DNA of 64,000 nt from Diacronema lutheri (lineage: Eukaryota > Haptophyta > Pavlovophyceae > Pavlovales > Pavlovaceae), in assembly GCA_019448385.1 (NCBI GenBank), contig JAGTXO010000011.1, positions 896,001 to 960,000 on the forward strand, in the 5' to 3' direction. This document shows, one piece after another, positions 1-11,215 of this stretch. The notes below the pieces were generated by a model. It was not told the origin of the DNA, ran no database searches, and saw nothing but the letters and a program-made list of their open reading frames with translations. Positions within the stretch are counted from its first letter, which is position 1; each line of letters begins with the position of its first letter. Position numbers and translations under genes: made by a program.

Positions 1-616
1 GTACCGCTGCGGCGCGTGGTCCAATGAGCGCGATCTGCTCGCGTAACCTCGCGTCGTCCCACCTGCGCGGTGGCAAGCCATGGCCACGGCCCGCGAGAAA
101 GGAGGCGAGCGCCGCGGCCGCCTTGTCGACGTGGTGCGGCTCGCCGTCGCGCGGCTCGCAGCGCGCAGCCGAGCGGCGCGACGCGCGTTGTCTCGGCGTG
201 CTGCGCGCAGGCGACGCTGGCCGCGCAACCGCGCTGCGGGCATCCGCGCCGGCGCTCGACGGGCTCACGGGCGCGTCCATCCTATCTTGACCACCATGCG
301 CGCGGCCACTGCTGATGGCACGCGAAACGGCCGCCGCCGCGAGCGATGGCGGCGCAACGACCTCGGGCGACGCGACGCCGTGCGCGCCGCCAAGGCGCTG
401 ATCGAGGCGCACTGCGTCGGTGCCAGGCATTTGCCTTCCATGTTGGGCTACTGCGCGAGCCGCGGAGATCGCGCAGGACGTGTGCCTGCTTACGGCCACG
501 GGCGGCACGCGCCCGGAGCACGCGCTCGTCTTCTGCGGACCGTGCACCGCGATTCCAACGCATCGCGCAACATCCGACGTGCACCACGTGGCCGCGCACG
601 CCTCGACTCCCCAAGT
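1..616. other. unassigned left edge
   Basis: I could not support a gene here. Several frames are open on both strands, as expected at this GC content, but none shows a domain, hydrophobic segment or convincing splice signals. The first 45 bases could be the 3' end of a plus-strand gene outside the window (a short open stretch ending in TAA). The segment also holds the downstream flank of the minus-strand channel gene that ends at 617. Confidence 0.3.
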
Positions 617-3127
617 TTACACGTGCCGCAATGCCACCTCAAGGCTCAAGGCGATGCTCTCGCCGGTGAAGGCCGCGCGCTCGGAGAGCGGGTCCTCGCC
701 GCGCTCCGCCGCGAGCTCGCGCAGCACGCGCTGCTGCGTCGGCGAGAGGTAGAGCCCGAGCCCGGCGTGCGCCGCGCAGTCGGCGCTCACCGGCCGGCCG
801 TCGGCACCGGGCACCGCGATCACGCCGCCGAGGAGCGGCGGCTCCGTCGCGGCGCGCGCGCGCGCATCGTGCGCGTCGCGGTCGCGCTGCATGCTCAGCC
901 CGAGCCCGAGGACGAGCAGCGCGCCCGCCGAGCCCGCCATCGCCCAAAGCAGCGCCGAATTGCAGGGCGCCGGCGCGCGCAGCACATCTAGCGCCGCTGC
1001 GAGCGGCCCGCCGGCGTCGGCGCCGCCGCGCGCGCCCGCGGGGTCGAGCGCGCAGCCGTCGACCGCGGGCAGCTGCAGCGCGAGCTGGCGCGAGCGCACC
1101 GCGAGCGCGACGAGCGCGACGGGAACGCGCGCGACGAGCGCGCATGGCAGCACGCGCTCGAGCGCCGTTGTCAGAATCAGACGGCCGTCGGTGTGCGGCA
1201 GGGGCGCGAGCTGCCGAAGGAGGAGGTACGCGTCGATGGCAAAGGAGATCGCGCAGCCCGCCGCGCCGAGCAGGTAGACCGTCGGGAAGAGCGGGCCGAG
1301 CATCAGCGCGAGCGCCGCGTACTTGAGCACGAGCGACGTGCGCACGGGCACGAACGACTCGTCCTTCGCCGCCCAGAGCGAGTTGGCGTCGGCCTGCGTG
1401 CGCGCGCGCGGCGCGCGGAACCACCGGCGGACGCGCGAGCCGAGGCGGAGCAGCGCGAACACGTTGGACACGCCGATCTGCGAGACGATGATCGCGTTGA
1501 CGATCGGGGCGCATTCGCGCCACCACTCCGCCGACAAACGACCGTCCGTGTTTCCCAGCCAGACAAGCAGGGCGGCGACTGAATTGAGGATCTGGAACGC
1601 GGCGAGCTTGGCGCACAGCGAGTCGTGCAGCTGCGTCACGCGCTGCCAGCCCTCACGCAACGCGATGCGCGGCAGCGACGCGTTGATCAGCGCGTTGCCG
1701 AAGATGATGCAGCCCACGCCAAAGATCGGCCGGCCCGTGCTCCCGCGCCCGACGCCCATCACGATCGCGCCCGTCAGGATCACGACCAATGACGTGCCCA
1801 CCGCGACCAGGCGACGGCGCGCGCGCTCCTCAGAGCGGAGGGGCAAGTTCGCCCACAGGACGTCGGACGGCTCGGGCGCACGCTGCACGCGCATCACCCA
1901 CCGCTCCGGCAGGCGCCCGCCTCCGACATCCGCCTCCGCCTCCACCTCCGCCTCCGCCTTCGCCTCCGCCACCCGCGCGCCCGCCTTTGCGTCCGCGCGC
2001 ACCGCCGCGCACTCGAGCGCGCCGTGCGCGATCGCACGCTGCGCGTCAGAGGCGAGGTTGAACACGGCGAAGCCCACGCCGACGCAGGGCAGCCGCACCG
2101 CGCGCAGCCGTGCGCACTCGCCGTCCAGCTCTGCCGCGCGCTCCGCGAGCGCGTGCCGCTCGCGCGACACCGCCGCGCGTTCGCCGCCCGCCGCGCCGCC
2201 CCGCTCGCGCAGCTCGAGCAACGCGCGCGTCTTCTCACGCAGCGCGCGGTGCGCGCGCGCGCAGGCCGCCATGGCGGCAAGCAGCGCGCCCTCGTCCAGC
2301 GCAAGCGTCACGCCCACGATGCGCGCGCCCGGCAACCGCGCGCGCAGCGCGCGCGCCATGTCGGACGCAGTCGCCGCAGCTGGAAGGCCACGCAGCTCGA
2401 CTGTATAGTCAGCGACGGTGGTAAGCCGCTCCTCGACGGCGCGCGTCCACTCGCCGTACACCCGACGCATCACGACGAGCGCAAGCGCGAGCAGCATCGT
2501 GCCCGCGCCCTCGCTGAGGCCGCGCACGTCGTCAAGGCTCGCCGCGTTGCCGAGCGAGCCGACCGCGCCGGTGACGGGCACGCGGAAGCGCTCGGGCGGC
2601 TCGAGCACGCCGCCCTGGATGTTGTGGCCGAGCGCGAAGAGGCTGCACGCAAACATCGCGGCAAGGAGCAACCCCATCTCCAGCTCGAAGCGCAGCGCGA
2701 GCGCCGTGCCGACGCCCTCGGCGAGCGCAAAGTCGGTCGAGAGGCGCGGCGGCAGCCAGCGCAGCAGCTCGCCGTCGGGCGTGCGCGGCAGCGAGCGGCG
2801 GAAGCGCTCGGCAGCGAGCGCGACCGAGACTGGGTGCGGCGAGAGCAGATAGCGCCGAAAGCTCGCCTGGATCTTGACCACCGCGTCGAGCTTTCGCGCG
2901 ATGCCACCGCGCGCCAGGCGCGGCGCGCGCTCGCGCGCCGCCGTTGGCGGCGCCGGGGCGGAGCTCGGTGCGGGTGTCGCCCGAGCGGCGGGAGGCACCC
3001 GAGCGGCGGGATGCACCCGAGCGGCGCGGGCCGCGGCGCCGCGCGCACAGCCCGCGCGCACGTCGTCGCCCAGCGCGCTAACGCCCAACTCCGACACGAA
3101 CTCATCGCTCAGCGCGACCCGCGGCAT
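617..3127 (-). CDS. OSCA/TMEM63 (CSC1)-like membrane channel with N-terminal IQ motif
   Basis: Single-exon gene of 836 codons, ATG at 3127 and TAA at 617-619. Residues 1-75 are Ala/Pro/Arg-rich. An IQ motif follows at about 80-95 (KIQASFRRYLL), a known calmodulin-binding signature. About ten hydrophobic segments follow, with a soluble domain between the second and third (about 225-385). That domain ends in EPSDVLWANL, matching the conserved entry to the membrane core of OSCA/TMEM63 proteins, and the core has the family-like run GPLFPTVYLLGAAG. OSCA/TMEM63 proteins are mechano- or osmosensitive cation channels or lipid scramblases, so a membrane role is likely. Direct calmodulin control through the IQ motif is inference. 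The first family helix (TM0) is not obvious, so this may be a shortened member. An anoctamin (sister superfamily) is the main alternative. Confidence 0.72.
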   Translation of the reverse strand: MPRVALSDEFVSELGVSALGDDVRAGCARGAAARAARVHPAARVPPAARATPAPSSAPAPPTAARERAPRLARGGIARKLDAVVKIQASFRRYLLSPHPVSVALAAERFRRSLPRTPDGELLRWLPPRLSTDFALAEGVGTALALRFELEMGLLLAAMFACSLFALGHNIQGGVLEPPERFRVPVTGAVGSLGNAASLDDVRGLSEGAGTMLLALALVVMRRVYGEWTRAVEERLTTVADYTVELRGLPAAATASDMARALRARLPGARIVGVTLALDEGALLAAMAACARAHRALREKTRALLELRERGGAAGGERAAVSRERHALAERAAELDGECARLRAVRLPCVGVGFAVFNLASDAQRAIAHGALECAAVRADAKAGARVAEAKAEAEVEAEADVGGGRLPERWVMRVQRAPEPSDVLWANLPLRSEERARRRLVAVGTSLVVILTGAIVMGVGRGSTGRPIFGVGCIIFGNALINASLPRIALREGWQRVTQLHDSLCAKLAAFQILNSVAALLVWLGNTDGRLSAEWWRECAPIVNAIIVSQIGVSNVFALLRLGSRVRRWFRAPRARTQADANSLWAAKDESFVPVRTSLVLKYAALALMLGPLFPTVYLLGAAGCAISFAIDAYLLLRQLAPLPHTDGRLILTTALERVLPCALVARVPVALVALAVRSRQLALQLPAVDGCALDPAGARGGADAGGPLAAALDVLRAPAPCNSALLWAMAGSAGALLVLGLGLSMQRDRDAHDARARAATEPPLLGGVIAVPGADGRPVSADCAAHAGLGLYLSPTQQRVLRELAAERGEDPLSERAAFTGESIALSLEVALRHV

Positions 3128-3321
3128 GCAAAGCCAAAAGCGGACGGGCCTGACTCTCTCAATTTCTAAAAATTTGCCCTATGCCGCTATGCGGCGCCGC
3201 GCCGGCACGCCGCCGCGCGGCCGCGGCGCCGGCGCGGCGCCGGCCGCCGCGCGCCGCGGTGACCGGCGCGACGCCGGCCGCTGCACGCGCGCGTGTGTTC
3301 TTGCGCGCGCCCTACGTCCCC

Positions 3322-4524
3322 CTACAGCACGGGCTCGCACTCGACGACGAGGTAAAAGTCGCGCGGCGCGAGCCAATGGCGCGTCACGCGCAGCCCGGCG
3401 CGCTGCGCGATTGCTTCCATACGGCGCAGCGAGAATTTGCCCGACTGCTCGATGAAGATTCGCTCGCCCTTCCGCAGTTCGAGCACGCGCGCGGGTGGCG
3501 CGTCGGCCGGCGCGATGGCGAGGCGCGCGCTCACGACGACGTCACGCACGGCCTCGACGTGCGCGACGATGGCGCAGCGCTCGTCGCACCACTCGGAGCG
3601 GTGCGCAAAGTCGGCGAGCGCAAAGTTCGTCCCGCCCACGCGGTTGATGTGCGTGAGCGCGTTGAGCGTGAACGCGGCCGTGACGCCGCGCGCGTCGTTG
3701 TACGCGGCGACGACGTCGGCGCGGCTCTTGGCGTTTGACGCGTCTGCTGACGCGGGCGGCGTGTCGACGCCCACGAGCAGCCGGTCGCGCGGCGCCATGT
3801 GGCGCGCGATCATGCCGAGCTCCGCGTGCGGCTCGAGGGCGTTCCCGAGGCTCGAGCCGAGCAGCATGAAGCTCTTGCGCTCGGAGAGCCGCGCGGCCTC
3901 GGCAAGGCCATGCGCGTTCGTCCCCACTATCGGCCGCACGCGCAGCTCGTGCGCCTCGCCGCCGCGCGCGCCGCCGAAGCGCGCGAGGTTGGCCGCGAGC
4001 GCGGACGCCGACACGTCGAGCGGCACGTACGTCGTCGGGCGCACGGCGGCCGAGGCGAGCATGAGCGGCGCAACCTTCTCGCCGTTGCCCGCTGAGCACT
4101 CAACCCACGCGACCGGCGGGAGCGCCGCACCGCCCGCCGCTCGCTCGGGTGGCGGCTCGTCGGCGAACGGTACGAGCTGTGCGGTGATGTCGCGCAGGAG
4201 CGAGCCCTCGACGCGCGTGAGGTAGTACTCGGGCGTCTCGCAGATCTGCTCGAAGAGCTCCGAGCCGAGCGCATCATACAGGTAGACACACGAGATCGAG
4301 GGTGTCTCCGCCGAGAGCGCGCGCAAGATGGCCGCCTGCTCGCCCGCGTCAACCGGCGGCTGCGCACCGGGCCGCGCTTCGCCGCCAAAGGCGGGCGCGA
4401 CGCGCATGCGGAGCGACTCGCCCGAGGCAAGCGCCTGCGTCGCGTGCGTGCGCCGCACACCTACCGCCCTCGACCAGTCGCGCCGCGCGAGGCGGCGGAG
4501 CGCGTCGGATGCGCGCCATCCCAT
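3322..4524 (-). CDS. EgtD-type histidine N-alpha-methyltransferase
   Basis: Intronless, 400 codons. The ATG at 4524 is the first in frame; only non-ATG codons lie upstream. It matches the Methyltransf_33/EgtD family: YLYDALGSELFEQICETPEY near residue 85, a SAM site with VECSAGNGEK and PLDVSASAL, then LLGSSLGNALEPHAELG and GVTAAFTLNALTHINRVGGTNF, and the family C-terminus. EgtD makes hercynine by trimethylating histidine, the first step to ergothioneine. The first 45 residues are Arg/Ser/Ala-rich with few acids, so organelle import is possible. Eukaryotic Egt1 is usually fused to an EgtB-like sulfoxide synthase; no such domain is present. It diverges from the coiled-coil gene across 180 bp. 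Confidence 0.85.
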   Translation of the reverse strand: MGWRASDALRRLARRDWSRAVGVRRTHATQALASGESLRMRVAPAFGGEARPGAQPPVDAGEQAAILRALSAETPSISCVYLYDALGSELFEQICETPEYYLTRVEGSLLRDITAQLVPFADEPPPERAAGGAALPPVAWVECSAGNGEKVAPLMLASAAVRPTTYVPLDVSASALAANLARFGGARGGEAHELRVRPIVGTNAHGLAEAARLSERKSFMLLGSSLGNALEPHAELGMIARHMAPRDRLLVGVDTPPASADASNAKSRADVVAAYNDARGVTAAFTLNALTHINRVGGTNFALADFAHRSEWCDERCAIVAHVEAVRDVVVSARLAIAPADAPPARVLELRKGERIFIEQSGKFSLRRMEAIAQRAGLRVTRHWLAPRDFYLVVECEPVL

Positions 4525-4704
4525 CCTCGATGGCGCGTGTGATGCCCGCGTTTGATGGCCGTGCACGTCAACACGGGTACCAGGCCCTTCTCTGCTTCTC
4601 TCGCTCCTTCTCGATCTCAAAACTGGCGGGGGGCAGGCGTTTCACTTTTCAAAAGTGGCCAGCGGGAGGACGTCACGCCCAGCGGCGGTTGCCGCACGTG
4701 AAGG
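4525..4704. promoter_or_regulatory. shared divergent promoter region
   Basis: 180 bp between the start codons of the minus-strand EgtD-like gene and the plus-strand coiled-coil gene. It must hold both 5' UTRs and promoters. A stretch richer in A/T lies at about 4605-4660. I see no TATA box at a sensible distance. The assignment rests on position. Confidence 0.4.
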
Positions 4705-7540
4705 ATGGACTCGACGTTCACGATCGGGCCTGCCATGGCGCGGCGCAACGCGGCCGATTTCGGCAGTCGCTTGGAGAACGAGCTCCTTGTCTGGGAGCCT
4801 GGCGTTGCGCGGCGCGCCAAGGAGCTCGCCGCACTCGTGCGCGATATGCTTCAGCGCATTGCCGACGGCGAGATCCGGCCGCCGAGTCCGATCTGCGACT
4901 GGGCAAATGCGGGCGGGCTTGCGTCGCCCACGCCACCCGATGGCCAAGATGGGCCGCTCTCGCCCGCCTTGCGCAAGTTCAAGCGCGCGCTTTCGACGAA
5001 GCTGCGCGCGGAGGCGGCCGCGCGGCTCGACGTCTCGCGCCGCGCCAAAGCCTCGGAGATGAGCGACCAGCAGTCCAAGCACGAGGGCGAGCTCAGCCGG
5101 CTACGGCAGGGGCACGCGGCGCACATCGAGCGTCTCAAAGAGACCTACGCCTCTGAGCTCGAGGAGCACAAAGAAGAGTTTGTCCGGCAGCTCTCGGGCA
5201 AGACATCGTCCGAGATCGTCTCGCGCGTGCGCCGCGAGATGCTCCACACGCGGCACACCAAGGTGATCGACCTGAAGAACGCAGAAATCAAGGCGCTGGC
5301 GGACACCCTGGCCGAGCGCGACGCGGCCATCGCCTTGCTCGGCTCGCAGCTAGGCGAGGCCAACTCCAAGTACATCCAGTCGGTGCTCGAGAAGCGAGAC
5401 GTCGCGCAGGCGCTGCACGCCGCGCAGCAGCAGGTCGCGGCCGCGGCGATCTGCGAGGCGGCGCTGCGCGATGAGCAGCGCGCGCTCGAGGCGCGCGTAG
5501 CTGAGCTCTCTGCCGACGCCGCCGGCGCCGCGCTCGAGCTCTCGGAGCACAAGGCCGACCTCGCGATGCGGCTCTCCAAGATTGGCGACGTGCTGCTCGC
5601 GACGCGGCTTCCCAACGGCTTTGTGAGTGCGCTCACCGCGCTGCAGCCGGACGCGGTGCGTCGCGAGGCGTCGGGTGCAATGGCGCACGGCGGGCTCAAG
5701 CTCTACAACATGGGCGACGCCTCCGCGCTCGCCTCGCGCTCGGGCGTCGACGGCGGCTCCGAATGTGGCGGCTCACAATGGGGGAGTCCGCGTTCGGTGC
5801 GCGCGAGCGGCCGGACGCGGCGCGCGTCGTCGGTGTCGGCCACGTCGCTCTCGCTCTCGCTTGCGCAGGGCGGCGCAAGTGGGAGCATGTCCGGTGGGTG
5901 CGTCCTCGAGTCCGGAGGATGCGTCCTCGAGGTCCCCGAGACGAGCGCGTGTGGTCCGGCGCCCATGGGGGACCCATGCGCTCGCTCACCCGACACGAGC
6001 GCCGCTGGGCGCACGCTCGCCGACGACGGTGACGGCGACGAGCGGGCGGACGTGGCCACCGATGCGGCCACCGATACGGCCATTGCCGAGGTCGCGCCCG
6101 TCATCGACGACGCATCCGCGCCCGACGAGCAGCGCGCCGACGCCGAGCTCGCGCCCGGCTCGCCAGCGACGCCGCCCTGGCGCGCCGACCCGGCGCCGGA
6201 CAAGCGCGCGGCCGTATCGCGGCCCTCCGCCAAGCCGGGCGAAGCGAGCGCTGATTCAGGTGCGACGCCGCGCGTTGCCGACGGCAGGCAGTCGGGCGCA
6301 ACGTCCGGCTCCGCCTCCGCCGCGCCGACGCGGCCGCACTCGCCGCCGTCGGGCGCCGCCGTCGGGTCCACACGCGGCACGCTGCTCAACTCAAGCGCCA
6401 AGGCGGGCGCGCAGCCGGTGAGCTCCATGCTGGGCGAGGTCGGCACGCTCTGTCTGGACGGCGGAGAGGCGCTGGCGGAATCAGCCGCGCGGGCGGATGA
6501 CTGCACGGTGCGCGCCGATTACGCGCGCGGCTGGCTGCCGCTCTGGCGCAGTCGGGCGCTCCGGCACACGCGCGGGATGGGGCAAGCGGGGATCGCTCGC
6601 ATGCGCCCGCACGCGTGCCACGCGCCCACCGTGCGAGCACCCCCTTCATCCTGCCCTTTTTCCCCACCCTCCAACCCCCACCCACCCACCCCCTCGCATT
6701 CCCGCCCAGGTTGGTGCGAGCCTGGGCGCGCAGCGCGCCTCAAACCGCGCGCTCGGCCGCGTCTCGAGCACCTCCGAGCTGGGCACGCACAGCGCGCGGG
6801 CCGGCATGAGCGAGCGCCTCGCGCTCGGCTCGAGTGCGTCCGCCTTCGCGCTGACGGGCAGTTCGGCGCTGGTCGCGCAGCCAACCGACGTGCGGGGGCA
6901 GACGGGCGCGACGGGGCGCCGACCGCCGGCGCGCACGCCCGCCGGCCGTGCTGGCCGTGCGCTCGGCCCGCCACGTGACGACGCGCGCGCGAGCGCCGGC
7001 GCTGGACCGCACGGCGTCGCGAAGATCGGAAGTGGCATTGGACAGCAGACGGCCGGCGCGGCAGTTGGCACCACCCCGCCCAAAGACGCCGCTCCGCCTC
7101 TGCCGCCACGTCGTGCGCACCCGCGCCCAAGCGTGTCGTGCTGCGCGCCCGCGCTCTCGCGCTCCTCCTCGGCCGGCGGCTGGGCCGCGTTGCGCGCGGT
7201 GCGCACATTTTCGTCGCTCGCGCCGCTCAACGGCTCGGGCGCGCGCGCGGACGCGGCGAGTGGCGCCGCGCCGTGCGCGCAGCCGCTCTCGCGCCGCGGC
7301 TTTGGCGCGACGCCGAGCGGGGCGGCTCGCGTGGTGGCGGCGCCGAGCGCCAGCTTTGCGGCCCTCAGCGAGTGGCAGCGTGCCCATCTCGACGCGCGCG
7401 CCGCGCAACCGCTCGTCGACGGTCGCGCGCGGCCGGGCGAGCAGCGGCTGGTGGTGACGCGCGTGCCGCTCGCGTTCGCGGTGCCCCTCCAGCTCAACGT
7501 TGCGGCGCCGCCGGCCGGGGTCGGCCGGCCGCCGCCCTAG
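4705..7540 (+). CDS. coiled-coil protein with long low-complexity tail, one intron
   Basis: Unrecognised. Exon 1 4705-6507, intron 6508-6709 (GTGCGC...CCCAG, 202 bp, with a C-rich tract before the acceptor), exon 2 6710-7540; phase 0, giving 877 residues. Residues 1-95 form a conserved-looking globular start (ENELLVWEPGVARRAKELAA). About 95-310 are strongly coiled-coil, rich in Glu, Lys, Gln and Ala with no Pro. About 330 to the end is disordered and rich in Ser, Ala, Pro and Asp. Reading through the intron in frame would give a run with no protein character, which supports splicing. A cytoskeletal or scaffold role would fit the shape, but there is no specific evidence. A second in-frame ATG at 4735 could be the start. 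Confidence 0.7.
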
Positions 7541-7618
7541 TCAATTGCCTGAGTCAATTGGTCTTCTTCAGTCAATCTTGGGGTGACGGGTCGGAAGGCT
7601 CGAGAAGCAGCCGTGCGC

Positions 7619-10600
7619 ATGGTCGCGCAAACCCGGATGGCGTGGATGCTCGTCATCGCGACGCAGGCGTGGCGCGCGAGCGGGGCGGTGCGCGCGCCGC
7701 TCGCGCGCTCGCGCATGCTCGCCGGCGTGCGCACGCTGCCCGGCGTGGCGTCGCACTCGCAGTGCGCCGCGAGCATGGCGGCGACCGTGCCGGCCGTCAA
7801 GTCCATCGCGCATCTCGGCACGCACGAGGAGCACCCGGCCTTCGAGCTGCTCCGCGTGGACACGGTCGACGAGTACGGCGCACTGTGCGGCGTGTACCGG
7901 CACAAGCTCACCGGCGCCGAGGTCCTCTCCGTGATTGCCGACGAGCCCAACAAGGTGTTTGGCATCACGTTTCGCACGCCGCCGTCCGACTCGACCGGCG
8001 TGCCGCACATCCTCGAGCACTCGGTGCTCTGTGGCTCGCGCAACTACCCGACCAAGGACCCGTTCGTCGAGCTTCTCAAGGGCTCGCTGCAGACGTTCCT
8101 GAACGCGTTCACCTACCCCGACCGCACGTGCTACCCGGTCGCGTCGATGAACCTGAAGGACTTTTACAACCTCGTCAACGTCTACCTCGACGCCGTCCTC
8201 CACCCGCGCGCGGTGAACGACCCGCTCGTGCTGCAGCAGGAGGGGTGGCACCTCGAACTTGACGACCCGTCGCAGCCGCTCACGTACAAGGGCGTCGTGT
8301 ACAACGAGATGAAGGGCGTGTACTCGTCGCCGGACTCGCTGCTCATGCGCCGGACGCAGCAGGAGCTCTTCCCGGACAACACGTACGGCGTCGACTCGGG
8401 CGGCACGCCGTCCATCATCCCGCAGCTCTCCTTCGACATGTTCCGCTCCTTCCACGGCCAGTTCTACCACCCGACCAACGCGCGTGCGTCGCCGCGCGCG
8501 GGAGGCGGCGCGCGGTCGCGAGACGGCGTGCTCGCGCGCGCCGGGCGTGGCGAACGAGAGGGCGCGCACTTTGGCATGCGCCGCTTCCCACTGAGCGCGC
8601 GCCGTTGCGCGCGCGCCCTCGCCCGCGCGCCCATCGTGGTTGTATTGTGCGTGTAGGCATCTTCTTTTATGGCGATGACCCCGCCCGCGCACGGCTGGAC
8701 CTGCTCGATGGCTATCTGCGCGAGTTCAGCGCCAACCCGTCCGACTCGGCGATCAAGTGGCAGCGCAAGCGTTCCGAGCCGTGGACCGTCGTCGAGAAGT
8801 TCCCGGCGACCGCCGAGACGGCGAGCAAGCACATGGTCACCGTCAACTGGCTGGTGAACGACGAGCCGATGACGCTGCGCGACTCGCTCGCGTGGGGCAT
8901 CCTCGACCACCTGCTCCTCGGCACGTCCGCCTCCAAGCTCGCCAAGGCGCTCACCGACTCGAACCTCGGCGACGACCTCGCGGGCGGCGGCCTGTCTGAC
9001 GAGCTGCTGCAGGCGACGTACGGGATCGGGCTCAAGGGCGTCGCGCCGGACGACGTGGCCAAGGTCGAGCCGCTCGTGGTCTCCGTGCTCGAGCAGCTCG
9101 TGCAGAGCGGCTTCGACGCGGACGCGGTCACGTCGTCGATCAACACGATCGAGTTCTCGCTGCGTGAGTTCAACACGGGCGGCTACCCGCGCGGTCTCAT
9201 GTTTATGCTCGGCTCGCTCTCTGATTGGCTGTACGACCGCGACCCGCTCGACCGGCTGCGCTTCGAGAAGCCGCTTGCCGAACTCAAGGCCGAGCTCGAG
9301 CGCGGCGAGCCCGTCTTCCAGACGCTCATCGAGCGCGGGCTGCTGCGTAACGGTCACCGCGTCACCGTCAAGATGGTGCCCGACCTGCAGCTCGAGCAGG
9401 AGCAGGCCGCGGCCGAGGTGGAGACGCTCGCAAAGATCAAGGCGGCGATGACGCCGGACGACCTCAAGCGGATCTGCGACGAGACCAAGACGCTCAAGCA
9501 GCGCCAGGCCGCGCCCGACTCCGCCGCCGACGTGCAGAAGCTGCCGCGCCTCTCGCTCGCCGACATCGAGCGAACCGCGCGCGAGATCCCGATCGAGGTC
9601 GAGCGCGTGCCGGCTGCGGCGGGCGCGAAGGCGGGCGCGACGATCCTCACGCACGACGTGCCGTCGTCCGGCATCCTCTACGCCGACGTGTGCTTCGACG
9701 CCTCGTCGCTCTCGCTCGACGAGGCGGCCCTGCTGCCGCTCCTCACGTCGTGCTTCCTCGAGACGGGCACGGCGCACAAGGACCGCGTTGAGCTCTCGCA
9801 GGAGATCGGCACGCACACGGGCGGGCTGCGCACCGCGACGCTCGTCGCGCAGCCCTCCTCCGCCGGCGGCCTCGTCAGCGCGGGCGATTCGCTCTTCTCG
9901 TACGTGTGCGTGCGCGGCAAGGCGGTCTCGACCAAGGCGGACCGCCTCTTTGCGCTCATTCAAGAGGTCGTGCTCGAGCCCAAGCTGGACGACCAAAGGC
10001 GCGTGGTCGAGATGCTCAAGGAGACCGTCGCTGGCTACCGCTCGTCCATCCCCGCCGCCGGCCACACCTTTGCCGACACGCGGCTGCGCGCGCAGTTCTC
10101 CGCGGCGGGCTGGCTCGCGGACGCGTCGGGCGGGATCGATGGCTTTGAGCACGCCAAGGCGATGCTCAAGCAGGCGGAGACTGACTGGCCGGCGCTTTCT
10201 GCGCGGCTGCAGGCGATGCGCGCCAAGCTCGTCGCCGCCGACGGCATCGTCATCAACCTGACGGGCGACGCGCCAGTCCTCACCGCCGCGCGGCCGCACG
10301 TCGACGCCTTCACCGCCGCGCTGCCGTCGAGCGCGCCGCACGCGGCCGCGACGACGTGGCGCTCGGCGCCGTTCGACCAGAGCGCGAAGAACGAGGGGCT
10401 TGCCGTGCCCACGCAGGTCAACTACGTCGCCAAGGGCGGCCAGCTCTTTAAGCCGGGCGACAAGGTGCGCACTGTGCTCGCCGTGTGCGCGCCGCGCGAC
10501 GCGCGGCTGCGCGCGCTCGCCTCACGCCCCGCGCATGCGCGCGCGCGCGCGCCCCTCGCCGCCACAGGTGGCCGGCTCGGCGTCTGTCGTGAGCAAGTAC

Positions 10601-11083
10601 CTGCGCACTGGCTACCTGTGGGACACGGTGCGCGTGATGGGCGGCGCGTACGGCGGCTTCTGCCGCCTGTCGGCGTCGTCGGGGGTCTTCACGTACCTGT
10701 CGTACCGCGACCCGAACCTCAAGGGCACGCTCGACAACTACGACGCCGCCGCCGAGCACCTGCGCTCGCTCGAGCTCTCGCAGAGCGACCTGTCGCAGGC
10801 GATCATCGGCGCGATCGGCGAGCTCGACAGGCCGATGCAGGCCGAGCAGAAGGGCTTTGCGTCGCTGCAGCAGTTCCTCGCGGGCGAGAGCGCCGACGAC
10901 AGGCAGGCGCGGCGCGATGAGCTGCTCGGCACGACGCTCTCCGACTTCCGCGAGTTTGGCGACCGACTTGCCGCGCTCAACGCGCAGGCGACCGTCACGG
11001 TGATCGGCTCCAAGGCGGCGATCGACAAGGCGAACGAGGACATGGGCGTGCACCCGCGGCTCGCCGTGCGCGAGCTCATGTGA
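7619..11083 (+). CDS. presequence protease PreP, M16C metalloprotease
   Basis: Exons 7619-8483, 8657-10464 and 10568-11083; introns 8484-8656 (GTGCGT...GTAG) and 10465-10567 (GTGCGC...ACAG). Phases agree and the protein is 1062 residues. The ATG at 7619 is the first in frame. Residues 1-60 are basic and Ala-rich, as in an organelle-targeting peptide. The inverted zinc motif HILEH is at about 129-133, with the distal glutamate in VVYNEMKG about 90 residues later. Splicing joins FYHPTNAR to IFFYGDD and restores the usual PreP sequence. The C-terminal half keeps WDTVRVMGGAYGGFC and the YRDPNL block. PreP degrades cleaved transit peptides and other short unfolded peptides in mitochondria and plastids. 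Length and order are normal, with no missing residues. Confidence 0.95.
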
Positions 11084-11215
11084 GGCGCCTGGCGGTGTTC
11101 CGCATCTGACGGTAGTCGCTGTAGCGCCACGGCCTCGAGTGACAGTGGCGCAGTGCCTCCCAGCATCCGCCATCGCGCGTGCCTTCTGATTTCTGCCTTT
11201 GTGTCGGGACCGCCC

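Noticed and set aside
80-991. 303-codon plus-strand open frame at the left edge
   Set aside because: It starts in unassigned sequence and then runs antisense to the channel gene. It is Arg-rich with no motif.
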